Shown piece after piece: positions 36,239 through 48,516 of a stretch of 64,000 bases of DNA. Origin of the DNA: Nicotiana tabacum. Taxonomy: Eukaryota > Streptophyta > Magnoliopsida > Solanales > Solanaceae. The DNA lies in assembly GCF_000715075.1 (NCBI RefSeq), contig NC_134101.1:198110103-198174102 (forward strand), in the 5' to 3' direction. Below the pieces are notes generated by a model that ran no database searches, was not told where the DNA came from, and was given only the letters and a program-made list of their open reading frames with translations. The position numbers and the translations under genes are program-made. Each line of letters starts with the position of its first letter. Positions within the stretch are counted from its first letter, which is position 1.

Positions 36239-38661
36239 TGCCATGCCCCAAACCGATGGGTCGCAACGGGCACCTGGTACCTTTCTCAACCGAATACCAA
36301 CGCAACTCATGTTTATTATTATATCATCATATACACGTGACATACAGGCCTAATAGACCAATATAATCATTTATAAACTCAAAACATAGGCCGACAAGGC
36401 TGTACAATCTTTCACGTACATAAAATATGTCTACAAACCTCTAAGAATAGATAAATATCATAAAGGTCGAGACAGAGTCCCGCCATACCAAACAATATAC
36501 GTCTAACTAACTAACCAAACAAGCAACTCCGAAGCAAATGGAGCATACCAACATCTTCTGCTGAGCTGATAGCCGATATGGAGGGCTCTCGACCTATCTA
36601 TCGGGACCTGCGGGCATGAAATGCAACGTCCCCAAGCAAAAAGGACATCAGTACGAATAATGTACTGAGTATGTAAGGTACATAAATAAATACATAAGAG
36701 ACATGGAAGACATATAGAGTACATGACTCAACCTGTAAGTCTGAATAACTTTGTAAATCATAAATTACTTTTAGCGTCATGCGTATTAATGTCATGTCGT
36801 GCATAGGTATATGTTTCATAACATCATCAGCCTTTGAGGGCATCCCATCATATCATATCGGCCACTGCAGGCAAAATCATCATCGTATACCATCTGATCA
36901 GGTGGTGGTGCATATATAACGTCATAACCTTTCCCATATCCCATATACATATATATACATACATATATACACGTATATAACGCCATTTGAATCATATTTC
37001 AGCCATTGTGGGCAACATCATCATCATATACCAGCTGATCAGGTGGTGGTGTGTATATAACGCCGTAACTTTTTCCCATATCCCATATACATATATTTAC
37101 ATATATATGCGTATATAATGACATCTGGTCATGAGTTAATGTACATGAATGTAATGCATGAGAAGTACGTCAATAAAATCTTTCGTAGTGTCATAGGACC
37201 ATTATTCCTCTGATTAATAGCATGAAGTAAACTTTTTCAACCTACGTATTTTTCTGAGACCCAAAAAATTATTACTGGAACTATTCTTGTTATATTGTTA
37301 GGATGCTTGTAATCATTTAGTGCCTCAACCCGAGGGCATCACGTCCTTGTACTACTAATGTATAGAATATAGTATAGAAGGTACTAACTATTTAATTTTC
37401 CTTTGCGAAAAAGTAATAAAAACAATGTTCATGTTTGCTAAGTACTAATGATGTTATAGTTGAATTATTTCGCATAATTTTTATAGCTCATGAAAAGTCT
37501 CAAACCGTGAGAACTTCTAAAATATGATTACACTGCAATATTTGTCAAATAATATAGTAATTTATATAAGTTGTGCATTTGCTCATTTCGCTTGTGTCGT
37601 ATAGATCATGCCAAAAGAAAGAAGGGATAGACTTAACATACCTAAGCCGATTCTCTTGACAATCCCTCTAACATACGTTGATTGCGACAAAACGTGTAAC
37701 GGCGGATCGAAGTAGGGGAAAATTCGTATGGTATTCTTGTGAAATATTGCACTGTGCTCTCTTAGAATCGGATTTTACTCTAATCCCAAATCTCTTATAA
37801 GAGTTCATAAGGATTATCTTGAAAATGATATCATTTAGTTGCTGCCCATAATTCCCTCTTAAATGACTAGCTCTCGGTTGATGGGTGCATGGAATGATGC
37901 AGTAAATGGAGGTTCAAATAATCTTGTAAGTTTATAATTTGAGTATATCCAAATATAAAAATGGAAGTAGGAACAAATATCACCCACTCACTTGGTATAT
38001 GAAAACACTTTTTCGTATGAACCATACCAATATGTAACAATCTCTCATCTTTTAATATTTGTGGCCCCCACTTTTGGGATGACTTAGTCACAAGTATTTC
38101 TTAAAATTTGACACCTTGCAACTCATTTTAAGATTCATTGATTTGAATTGTGGGCTGCTACATTACAATCTTATCCACCAAGTATATTCTCAATTAATTA
38201 GGTAATGTCCCGTTACCCGACAATTAATCAATTACCCGCAAAATTAAGAATTATTCCCACTTACTTAAAATATTACTCACTTTTCACATACCTTATACAC
38301 CTTACTATTATGGTCACGTGGTACCTCGTATGGTACTGGTCCATAAATATCGAGTATTTTAGCTCGAGCCGTACTTTATCCCAACATGCCAAACTTGGAC
38401 GAAAATTAGTTTTCTTTGACTTGCTTCCCCTCTCACCTTCACGAATTTACTTATTACTTATTTGAAATAGCATAATCTTTATAATCTCCAAATAATCTTT
38501 TCCTTGGACTGATTTCAATTACCTTACGACAAATTCAATGTACAACACTATAGGGTGCAACATTGTCGTAATGTAGTGCTGTGAGATGTGACATCTCACT
38601 TCCGGGCTCTTATTACTTTATTTATGGCGTATTTTCATGTACGAAAATATGGGGTGTAACA
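36239..38661 (-). repeat. Element H right LTR (5' LTR in sense), 2423 bp
   Basis: On the minus strand it starts TGTTACACCCC and ends GGCATGGCA next to the primer binding site. The half near 37442-38661 matches the left LTR. It carries a two-unit internal repeat (36870-37120) and many ATATA runs. Confidence 0.85.
36862..37122. repeat. Two-unit direct repeat inside the H LTR
   Basis: The segment ATACCATCTGATCAGGTGGT with its following CATATCCCATATACATATAT occurs at about 36888 and 37036, about 147 bases apart, with several differences. Confidence 0.8.
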
Positions 38662-41600
38662 TGTGACTTATCTGATTTCTACTATCTTTCAACTTGACTA
38701 TGGCTGAAACCCTAACTTTTCAAAAGAATTCCTCACCTGTTACTTTTAGACCTTTACTTGTTTTGACTCTCTTCTTCACTTTGGCTATACGTATGAGCCC
38801 TGACTATCTAGCTTTGTTCCTTACTGAATCCTACACTTATTTCTGCTACTATTGTATGCTGTTTTTTTTTTGCCAACGTGCTTGGCCTCACATGTCTGAT
38901 GTTCTGTTCACCCTGTTTATATACTGAAGTGCAGAAGCATGTTTCTTCCTTGATTGATCTTAATCTTATGATTGATTTCAATAACTTTTCCTTTATGAAC
39001 TCTAATTTCACTTGCCTATTTAAAGCATATTTTTACTACTCCTTTTATGGAAATAATCAGTCTGTCTCTAAACTAATTTCTTTCCTTATTTGAATCTGTT
39101 ACTACCCGTTTAACAACGATTCCTTAGTTAAAGGGAATCACTTGTGTAATTGATTCTGACTGGAGATTGTTTCTATATTTGTGTTAAGACTTTACTTATT
39201 ACCTTATTTCTTACATGTTTTCAAAATTATAAATAACCACCCTCTTTTCTTTCAAAGACGAACCATTTTGAGTTCAGAACACACACTTCACTCAAAACTC
39301 TCTCTCTCTTTTTTCTCTGATACTATTTGTGTTGCTGCCTTGTCTAGCCGGCTGAAAGCCAAGGCTAGGCTGTGGAAATTTACTTACTTTTCTTTCTGGA
39401 TTTGATTCTTACTGGTATGTTCTAATTAATCTTCGAGCATAAAAAATAACATGTTTTCTTTAGCTGTTTCCTTCACTCTTGCATGTTCCTACTTATACTT
39501 ATGCAATCAGTTTAATTAACTAGTATGCTGTAATCTGCTCTCTCCCCTTCTAAATTAATGTTTTCCTTTATGTATGAATTTTGTCAGTCACTTATTATGA
39601 CTTATGAATCCCAAACCCCTATATCCCTTATGTGTTTGTGTTCTCTGGCTGGTTTGAGGGTATGTCAACATTAGATATTGCCGTGCATGACCCAAACCTG
39701 ATCCCTCTCAGGGTCATATGCTCTATGCAATGTATTCCCAAACCCCTGACCCCTTTGTGCAACTATAAATTCGGTATAGTTTTAGCTTTACTACTACTGT
39801 TTTCAAATCACCCTTATCCCTTACTACTCTAAACCGAATTTTAAATAAATCTCAGTTTCTGCACTTCCAATATACTCATAGAATTTAGAATCTGCCCCTT
39901 TTGTGTGAGCCTTGCCTTGGGACCCATGAGCTTCCTCTAAACTTGGACACATAAGTGCTGGCCCTTCCACACTGCACTCATCCCTATCTGGTTATGCAAA
40001 CCTGGGTGTAAGCACTACCCGTGGTCCCTTGAGACCCTTAGGACCGAGAAAGGCTTTGAAACAAATGGCATTGAGGTGGTTTATTCCATAACTCAGAGAG
40101 GAAGTCAAGAATCAGGCTTCCTATGGTTGTAACTTCTTCTTTTACACTTTTCAGATGTAATTCATTGTTTGGTCTATAATAATTTGTAATAAACATCGGG
40201 GTTGGCTAGTGAAAATGGGATGGGTAATTATGCATGTTTAGCTATTAGAAGGGTAGAAAATATGCCTATAAGATCTGTTTTCTTTAAATTTTGCATGTTT
40301 AACTTTGCATTTAGATATCATGCCTATAAGATCCGTTTTCTTTAAATTCTGCATGTTTTAATTCTACATCTAGAGATCATGCCTATAAGACCTATTTCAA
40401 ATTCTGCATGTTTCATTACCACACTTAGACACCATGCTTGGACTTAAACGACCATAATTAGACATCACATCCATAAGGTTTAAAATCAGTATTTTCCATA
40501 AAAATCAAGCCTATAGGAATTTCAAGTAAATCCTGTCTGCTTCATTTCATGTTCAACAAGATATCATGTCTATAGGAATTAAATCAGCAATAATAGATAT
40601 CATGCCTACATGATCTGAAACCAGTCTAGTTTAAAATCAGCCTAACTCGTACTGTTCTGAACTAATTTTAAACAACCTTACTCTTTTATTTAACGCGGTA
40701 AAGAAAGCATGCCTATAAGATCCAAAGTGCTCGTTTAAATACTGTTACTGCTTTTCCACATTCTAAATCTGTTATAGATATCATGCTTATAGGGTATCAT
40801 CAATACCCACTTAGGCAAGCCTTAGGTGACAAAAATAAAAATTGAATCCACTTTGTTAATTAGTAACTGCTACAACAAGCAGGCATACCTGATTCAGACT
40901 TCTTATCTAAGTTATGTAATAAATTGGTCTTCCTCAACAATTAAAATTCCCCTTGCCTTAGTACTTTAAATTCAAGTCCTAATTGTGTTTAAGTCATGCT
41001 ATTTATACGCTTTGCTTGAGGAGGTATACATGAGCCTTTTAGTTGCTTACATGTTTCTCCTAATATGCAGGCCTATATGTTTTGTATGTCGCCTTAGCTT
41101 TTTAATCTTTTGAAATCTAAAAGTCAGCCTAATATCCCTTCCCTTTAAGAATAGTAGTCCTAAGTTCCTCTGGTACTGATAGGAATGTGACGGGTAATGG
41201 CATGCAATAGTGGTCGAGATCAATCTACGCTTTAATACCTTAATGGGGTGGGAAGGGTAGAAATGGATATGATGACCGGTGTGCTAATACAACGTGTATC
41301 CCCTCTTTTGAGGAGTGTCATACCGGGTATCACATTGATGTGATCCATATTACAAATAAACCTAGGACCCCTTTCCTTTTTCATTCTCAAATATTTGTAA
41401 AAAATGCAACTTCTCTTCAAAATTCGCCTTTTAATTGTTTTCAAACTCTTATGTGTTTAAACTTAAATCTTCTACTATTTGAGCCCATACTTGTCTATTT
41501 GCTAAATTGTACAAATTTACAAAAAAAACTATCTGGCCGAGAACCACACTAGTGGATCCTGAGGGGTGCCTAACACCTTCCCCTTAGGATAACTTCAAGC

Positions 41601-41788
41601 CCTTATCCTATCTCTGGTTATCAAACAAACGTAGAAGTGAACCTTATAGGTGTCCTAATGCACCTTAAATCATTAGGTGGCGACTCTTCAAATGCAAAAC
41701 CCAGTTCCCAAAAGGAATGAGTTGTCCTAAACTCAAAATGTCATAAACCTTATTTTTCGATGCAAAGAGGGAAAAAAGGGGCGGGACA
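38662..41788 (+). mobile_element. LTR F: right part of a Tat/Ogre-type LTR
   Basis: The end, from GGGGTGCCTAACACCTTCCC (41562) through AGGTGGCGACTCT to GGGGCGGGACA, matches the end of LTR D (60320-60551) and is related to that of O. A TATAAAT at 39228-39234, a leader with CTCAAAACTCTCTCTC, and TAGCCGGCTG also match D and E. Its left part must lie left of element H, which inserted into it. No primer binding site follows; interrupted reverse transcriptase of G follows instead, so this is a 3' LTR or solo LTR. Confidence 0.8.
40250..40800 (+). repeat. Degenerate tandem repeats within LTR F
   Basis: The words ATCATGCCTATAAGATC and TTTAAATTCTGCATGTTT recur about eight times with spacing of roughly 60-70 bases and growing divergence. 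Weaker copies of ATCATG(C/T)CT occur in the matching part of LTR D. Confidence 0.65.
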
Positions 41789-42925
41789 AAACTGATGGTA
41801 ATAGCCTGCCAAACCCAAGACACTCCGGATCCCCGTAGCTGATGCGGGTCTAGGCTAGTCCTTGAGTGCCTCAATATTCTTAGGGTCCACCTGAATATCC
41901 TCTGCTGATACAACATGACCCAAGAATGCTATTGAACTCAACCAAAACTCACATTTTGAAAACTTAGCATACAACTGACTATCCCTCAGAGTTTAGAGAA
42001 CGACTCAAAGATGCTGCTCATGCTCCTCCCGGCTGCTGGAATATATCAAAATGTCATTAATGAAGACAATCACGAAGGAATCCAAGTAAGGCTTGAACAC
42101 TCGGTTCATCAAATCCATGAAAGTTGTTGGGGCATTATTCAATCCAAATGATATCACTAAGAACTCATAATGCCCGTACCGAGTGTGAAAAGCTTTCTTA
42201 TGGACATCGGATGCCCTAATCCTCAACTGATGGTAGCCAGATCTCAAATCAATCTTCAAAAACACTTTATCACCCTGAAGCTGATCAAACAAATCATCAA
42301 TCCTCGATAATGGATACTTATTCTTGATTGTGACCTTGTTCAACTACCGATAGTCTATGCACATCCTCATCGATCCGTCCTTCTTCTTAACAAACAACAT
42401 CGACGCACCCCATGGTGAGACACTAGGTCTAATAAAGCCTTTATCGAGTAAGTCTTGCAACTGTTCTTTCAATTCTTTCAACTCTGGCGGGGCCATACGA
42501 TACGGCGGAATAGAAATGGGCTGAGTGTCTTGAGCCAAATTAATGAAAAAGTCAATATCACTGTGGGATGGCATCCCTAGCAGGTCTGAAGGGAATACCT
42601 CTGGAAACTCACGAACAACGGGCATAGAATCCATAGAAGGAACCTCAGCACTAGAATCGCGAACATACGCCAAATAGGCCAAACATCCCTTATCAACCAT
42701 ATGTCGAGCCTTCATATATGAGATAATCCTGCTGGTAGAATGACCAGGGGTCCCTCTCCACTCCAAATGAGGAAACCCCGACAATGCTAAAGTCACGGTC
42801 TTGGCATGACAGTCCAATGCAGCATGATAAGGGAATAAGTAGTCCATCCCCAAAATGACATCGAAGTCTACCATATCGAGAAATAAGAGATCTACACGAG
42901 TCTCAAGACCCCCAATAATAAGCAC
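41789..42925 (-). pseudogene. Element G protease end and reverse transcriptase, broken
   Basis: From 42925 downward: [10 protein letters not shown] (end of the protease fold), then [58 protein letters not shown] stop at the frame break near 42344 replaces the residue after this. Then [33 protein letters not shown] and [19 protein letters not shown] follow. The catalytic motif, usually YVDD or FIDD, reads FIND here, so one catalytic Asp is lost. After a further break, [11 protein letters not shown] and VLGLAGYYHQF run to 41789, where LTR F begins. It would copy RNA to DNA in an active element. Confidence 0.85.
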
Positions 42926-43335
42926 ACATGAGCGATAGACTCGATCTACAATAATAAAATTCCTACCAGTGTAGACACATATATAGGTGCACTCAAAGAA
43001 TCATGAGGCACAACCAGATAAGGGGCAAAATAAGATGACAGATAGGAATATGTAAACCCCATATCATATAGAACTGAGGCATCTCTACTGCAAACTAAAA
43101 CCGTACTTGTGATAACTACATCAGAGGCTTCAGCCTCAGGTCTGGCTGGAATAGAATAACATCGGGGATGGGCCCCACCACTCTGAACTACATCTAGAGG
43201 ATGGCCTCCTATTGGCTGGCCTCCACCTCTAGCTGCCTGACCTCCACCTCTAACGACCTGACCTCTACCTCTAACACCTAGACCCCTACCTCTAACTGGC
43301 TGAGCAGGAGGTGGAACACTCGGTGCCTGAACCAT
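42926..43335 (-). pseudogene. Element G end of gag and protease active site, broken
   Basis: The frame starts in a Gly/Arg/Gln-rich linker and continues with ARPEAEASDVVITSTVLVC and VLYDMGFTYSYLSSYFA. Family members have a D-x-G-(S/T)-T/S-Y-S pattern, so Asp and Gly are present but the residue between is Met. A stop near 42946 separates it from the rest of the protease. Confidence 0.75.
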
Positions 43336-43369
43336 GGAACGGTAACCCTAATGTTGAGAGCTGCTCGGT

Positions 43370-44705
43370 GCTCGAGGGTAAAATCTAGCAATATGCCCCA
43401 TATCGCCACACGTATAACAAGCCCTTGGCTACTGGGACTGCTGACCCTAACGACTTGAGTGGCCACCCTGAAAACTCTAGAGCGGAGGTGCACTGATAGG
43501 AGCTGGTGATGCACTATAAGGTAGCAGATCTAAATATTGCATATGAGAACCACGACAACCTGGAGTACCATGAGAAGCCTGAAGTGCTGAATGAAATGGC
43601 CTGGGGGAATGGCCCCTACCAAAAGAATCCCTGCCTCTAGACGAGGCACCACTGAACCTTCCAGAATGATGAGGACTCTTGTCAGACCCCTTACCAATCC
43701 CCTATAGTAAAACTATCTCAACTCTCTTGTCCACATTGGCCGCATCCTAAATAGAAATCTCGCTCCCTGTCTCCTTAGCCATCTACAATCTGATAGGCTG
43801 AGCTAGTTCCTCAATAAACCTCCCTACTCTATCTCTCTCAATGGGAAGTATAATAAGAGCATGACAGGCCAAGGCAATAAATTTGGTCTCGTAGTGAGTG
43901 ACGGTCATAGAAACCTACTAGAGATGCTCAAACTGCTTCTGATAGCTCTCCCTCTAAGTGATAGTTAGAAACTTTTCTAGAAAGAGCTGAGAGAACTGAT
44001 CCCAAGTCAAAGCCGATGACCCTGCTGGTCTAGACAAACAATAATCCCTCCACCAAGTCTTGGCAGAACCTGACAGATGGAAAGCAACAATGTTGACCCC
44101 ATTGGTATCCACTATCCCCATGTTCCGCAAAACCTCACAACATCTGTCCAAATAGTCCTGGGGATCCTCTGAAGATGTACCGCCATAAGTAGTAGTGAAG
44201 ACTTGGTGCACTTGTCCAACCTCCACAAAGCATCAGCAGACATAGCTGCTCCATCACTGGTCAGAGCTACAACACCCGGCTGAACTACCCCAACTAGCTG
44301 AGCTGCTGGAGTTTGAAACTAGGGAGCCATCTGCTTCGAAAAGTGCGAGTAGCGGGAGTCGGTGCTCCTTCCCCAGCCTGAGAGATAGCTGGTGCTATAG
44401 GAAGTAAGCCTGCATGGACGACACTCTCTATAAGGCCCATGTGTCAGACCGGAGTATCCTGGAGTACCGGGGTAGCGATGAACCCCTTTGGGACCTGAGC
44501 TGGCCTTGTTGGAACAGTTTGGGTCGGAACCTCATCCTCAAACTCTACCTGAGGCTCCGGCGCTGCTGCTACTCTGGGTTGAGCCTTTCCCCTAGCTTGG
44601 CCTCGTCCTCTAGAACGGCCTCGACCTCTTCCTCTACCCCCTATAGGAGCTACCACTGGGGCTCGGGCTACTGATTAGCGGATGAAGAAGCACATGTTCT
44701 CGCCA
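43370..44705 (-). pseudogene. Element G gag, broken
   Basis: The likely start is the ATG at 44703-44705 (MARTCASSSANQ, followed at once by a stop). An Arg/Gly-rich N-terminal part is open at 44444-44656. The capsid-like gag core is at 43954-44226 (EDPQDYLDRCCEVLRNMG, VAFHLSGSAKTWWRDY, WDQFSQLFLEKF). Near 43400-43435 a zinc knuckle reads CYTCGDMGHIARFYP: the first two Cys and the His are kept, but the last Cys position is Tyr. Frameshifts and stops separate the pieces. Confidence 0.85.
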
Positions 44706-44889
44706 TCTGCGAAAGAACATAGTAGAAGTTCAATTAGCATTGAGAAGTCAAATCGCACGACATAGAAGAATCGATGTGAAGTTGTTCCTAAACTCTATAG
44801 CCTCTAGGAGATAAGTACAGGCGTCTCCGTACCGATCCCTCATACTCTACCTAGCTTGTTCGTGAATTGTGAGACCTAAGCAACCTAGA

Positions 44890-44901
44890 GCTCTGATATC
44901 A
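44890..44901 (-). other. Element G primer binding site, changed
   Basis: The minus strand reads TGATATCAGAGC, one base from the initiator-Met primer binding site TGGTATCAGAGC. The end of the LTR next to it (expected ...TGACA) seems to have lost a few bases. Confidence 0.7.
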
Positions 44902-47567
44902 CGACCCAGATTTTCCACCCTCGGGAGTCGTGATGGAGCCTACTCGTGAAAGCTAAGCAAGCCAACCATTTAGATTCTACACATTAACAATCAACCCGAA
45001 CAGATATAAACAATAACTAAGGATAAACAAATGAAAAGTGCGGAAGAGTTATTACAAGTTCAAATAATCCAATACATGTCTACCTACAAATCTGGTGTCA
45101 CAAATTCACGAACATCTATAAATTACTACAAGCACTGGTCTGAAAAGAAAAGTACAACTGTTTTCGAAATTAAAAGAGACAGCAAAAAGCTAAAACAGGG
45201 ATGGGGAACTTTAGGCTTTGCGGATGCTAGAAGGTCTACCTTGGACTCCCTGGACTGAAGGCAGCTACCTCAGCTACTCACCGGGTCCGGTACCGAAATC
45301 TGCATAAAAGAGTGCGGAGTGTAGCATCAGTATAATTGACCCTATATACTTAGTAAGTGTCGAGCCTAACCTCGGTGGAGTAGTGACGAGGCTAGGACAC
45401 GATAATCATATATACTTGTGCAGTTAAATCATATACAAACAGAATCACAGTAACATGAATCAATAAAATAAGTTAAATCATACCCTTCGTGCTTTTACTC
45501 TCGTCTTCACCATATGAAACAACAAAAACGGCACTGCATCACCTTTCTTGCATTACCTCTCATAATAATGGCACGACATCACCCTTCATGCATTATTCCT
45601 CACAATATCGGCACGACATCACCCTTTGTGCATTAACTCTCAAATATCGGCACAGGATCACCCTTCGTGCATTACACTCACTCACAACATCATGCACGAC
45701 ATCACCCTTCGTGCTTTGCACTCTTCCTTACCCAAACAATAGAAACAATACTTCCCGGTAAGGGAAATCAACAATATCAACAATAACATCCCGAAAAGGG
45801 ATTCAGCTATAACCAATCTCGTTTTCAACAATTACTTTACAAAATGAAATTCAACTTGAGCCAATACTCAACAATAGTCAATTACCAAGAAACTTTCATA
45901 AGATTTGTTCAACATTAGTAATCATCAATTTGAGCATGATCGATACATAATAGAGTCACAACAATCATGATATAAAACTCACGGGTATGCTTGACACCAA
46001 CGTATAGATACTCATCACCACACCTATACGTCGTACTCGATACCAACAAATAGCAAATAAGACCAAAACTCATATTCCCTCAAGCTAAGGTTAGGCCAAA
46101 CACTTACCTCAATTCCACAGATAAGATTAAGCCTCAATTATCGCTTTACCTCTAGGTTCCACTTCCAATACTCTTGTATCTAGTCATAATTTACTTAATA
46201 ACATTAATAAATGCTAATTAAACCAATTATAATGCATGAAAATAGGTTTCCCATTGTTTTTCCCAAAAAGTCAAAAATCAACATCGGGCCTACTTGGTCA
46301 AAACTCGAAGTTCAAACCAAAACCCGATCGTCCATTCACTCATGAACTCAAATATGCAATTAGTTTTGAAATCGCACCTCAAATTGAGGTCCAAATCCTA
46401 AAAATTTGAAAATCTTAACTTCTACCAAAAAATCCCAATTTCCCCATGAAAAATCCTAGATTTTGAAGTGAAATTATGTAAAAAGATGGATTATATTGAA
46501 GAAGATGAGTTAGAAATCACTTACTTATAATTTGGAGAAGTTTGAGCCTTTGAAAAATCGTCTAAGGATGTTTAGGGTTTGAGAAAGTTGTAAAATGATG
46601 AAAAATTCCGTTAAAATCCCACTTAACGGGTCATAGATGTCGCAATTGCGACCAGGGATTCGCAATTGCGAAACATGGGAATTTTTGCTATCTTTGCAAT
46701 TGTGAAGCTAAAAGTTGCATTTGTGACCTCTAGCCTATCTGACAATCTTTGCATTTGCGAGAAAAGGCTGGCCCTGAGTTCTTCTCATTTGCGAAGCAAA
46801 AGCTCGCATTTGCGGGCACTGATTACATTGCAATTGCGATGCCTGGTCTTGCAATACACAACTGCAACATACCGACAATCTTCCTAAGTCTAAAATCACT
46901 CAGTGGCCTATCCAAAACTCACTCGAGCCCTCGAGGCTCCAAACCAACCATGCACGCAAGTCTACAAATATCACACAAACTTGCTCGTGCGATAAAATTA
47001 TCTAAATAACTTCAACAACTACGAATTTAACCTCAAATTCATGAAATTCCTTAAGAATATTAAAATTTCCATTTTCTCAACTAAAGGTCCGATTTATACC
47101 AATTCAACTCCGATTCTTACCAAATTTCACAGATTCGACTTAATTATTATTTTAAACCTGTTTCGAGCTCCAGAACCAAGATATGGGCTCGATACCATCA
47201 AGAACATGCATCATTTACTTCTAAAAGCCATTATAATTTCCAGCAAACAATTTTCTTTAAAAAATATTTTCTCAGGCTAGGAACCTTGGAATTCGATTTC
47301 GGGTATATTCCCAAGTCCCATATTTTACTGCGAACTCTAAGGGACCATCAAATCATGGGTCCGGGTCCGTTTACCAAGAATATTGACCAAAGTCAACTTT
47401 AATTAATTTTAAAGATCAAAATCAATCTTTTTCTTAAATTTCACATAAAAGCTTTTAGGAAATTCTCCCGGACTGCGCAGACAAATCGAGGTGAGATAAA
47501 AAGATGTTTTAAGGCCTCGAAACATAGTTTTGACTTCTAAAAAAAGAGATGACCATTAGGGTCATCA
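44902..47567 (-). repeat. Element G LTR (5' LTR in sense), about 2.67 kb
   Basis: On the minus strand it starts TGATGACCCTAATGGTCATC at 47567 and runs to the primer binding site. It holds a hairpin-forming tandem repeat (45529-45722) and a cluster of CGCAATTGCGA-type palindromes (46625-46840). No partner LTR is in the window. Confidence 0.75.
45529..45722. repeat. Tandem repeat with hairpin units in the G LTR
   Basis: About five units of GGCACGACATCACCCTTCGT followed by GCATTA and a spacer, 40-50 bases apart. In the better units, GCACGA and TCGTGC can pair around a 9-base loop. Confidence 0.8.
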
Positions 47568-47897
47568 TAAATAGACAATGTTAATATTGCTCATAGCCTC
47601 CTCCCGAAGTACTACTTGCCCATTCAAGCTAACCTAGAGCCTATATTCCAATGGAATTAGGATTAACAATAACACATTAATAATTCTCGTATAATAATCA
47701 AGCAAGGCAATTAGGTATATCCCTATCCTAACCACAAAACTGTTCTCGATGCTCGAGTTCAAGATCTTGCTTTATTCAATCTTATACACAATCTAGAATT
47801 CTCTCTCCTAAGTTCTATCCTAGATTCGTAGATATCATTTAATTGGTGATCAAGCAATCAAATAATTAAGTGCAAGATTGAATAAATAAACCAATAT
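47568..47897. other. Unassigned spacer between elements G and D
   Basis: About 330 AT-rich bases with no open frame, no LTR end and no similarity that I could see to other parts of the window. It may be flanking DNA of the old G insertion or an unrecognised repeat. Confidence 0.4.
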
Positions 47898-48488
47898 TGT
47901 TGATACCCAATTTTTTCTTCATATATATTTAAATATACCTACATACTTTAAAAATATTGCATACACATTTACAAACATGCACAAGTGTTTTTATAATTGT
48001 TTTCTATAATTTAAAGGGCTTAAAACAATATATTTTTGTATTTTTATTTATACAAATATTCAATAACTATTCCTCATATTACTTTTATGAAGATTTAATC
48101 ATCTAAATTCATCATTTATACCCATATAATGCTTAAATAGTTTAATTGCATTTTTTTAAAAATCATACTTGCATATTTAGGCTAGAATTGCATATTTTTG
48201 CAACAATAGCCTAATATATATGCAAAATTATATTATTCATACATAAAATGACTTTTCATATTTTTACAATATTAAGTAATTATTTTAAAGCATTTTCATG
48301 CATAAATTACTTTTTTAACATTTATAAATTATTATATAAAATTATTTTTACTAAATTAATTGGGTATTTAAAATCTAGCCCTAGAAAATAGCCAATTTCA
48401 AATTTAGCCTAGTCCAATTACCCATACCCGTCCAACCAGACCCAAATACCTATTTAATATAAACCCGCCCCACCTAACATTTAGTCCT

Positions 48489-48516
48489 GGTCGTTGATCT
48501 CAGAAGATCAATGACC
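48489..48516 (+). promoter_or_regulatory. GATC/AACG paired-arm motif in LTR D
   Basis: Arms GGTCGTTGATCT and AGATCAATGACC around CAGA, with one G-T pair. The same motif is in LTR E (62014-62040) and a related one in the O LTR (7808-7848, 13374-13414). Confidence 0.55.

Larger units (their letters stand above)
2191..38661 (-). mobile_element. Element H: minus-strand LTR retrotransposon with non-coding interior, hosting O
   Basis: H is defined by a right LTR (36239-38661), a left LTR part (2191-3436) and, read on the minus strand, a primer binding site and a polypurine tract in the right places. Without element O and the tandem duplication, its interior is 3437-7165 plus 35413-36234, about 4.5 kb. 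I recognise no gag, protease, reverse transcriptase or integrase in it on either strand. That makes H a large non-autonomous element (LARD-like). The two LTR parts differ at roughly 4-5% of positions by eye, so H is clearly older than O. Confidence 0.8.
41789..47567 (-). mobile_element. Element G: minus-strand Ty3/gypsy (Tekay/Del-like) element, 5' part
   Basis: Read on the minus strand: LTR (47567 to about 44902), primer binding site, gag, protease and part of the reverse transcriptase, cut at 41789 by LTR F. The clade call rests on the gag and RT wording and the initiator-Met primer binding site; chromodomain and integrase are not in view. Many stops and shifts show it is old. Confidence 0.85.

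Noticed and set aside
36503..36843. Minus-strand frames of 73-81 residues in the H LTR
   Set aside because: No domain; LTR sequence with ATATA runs and tandem repeats.
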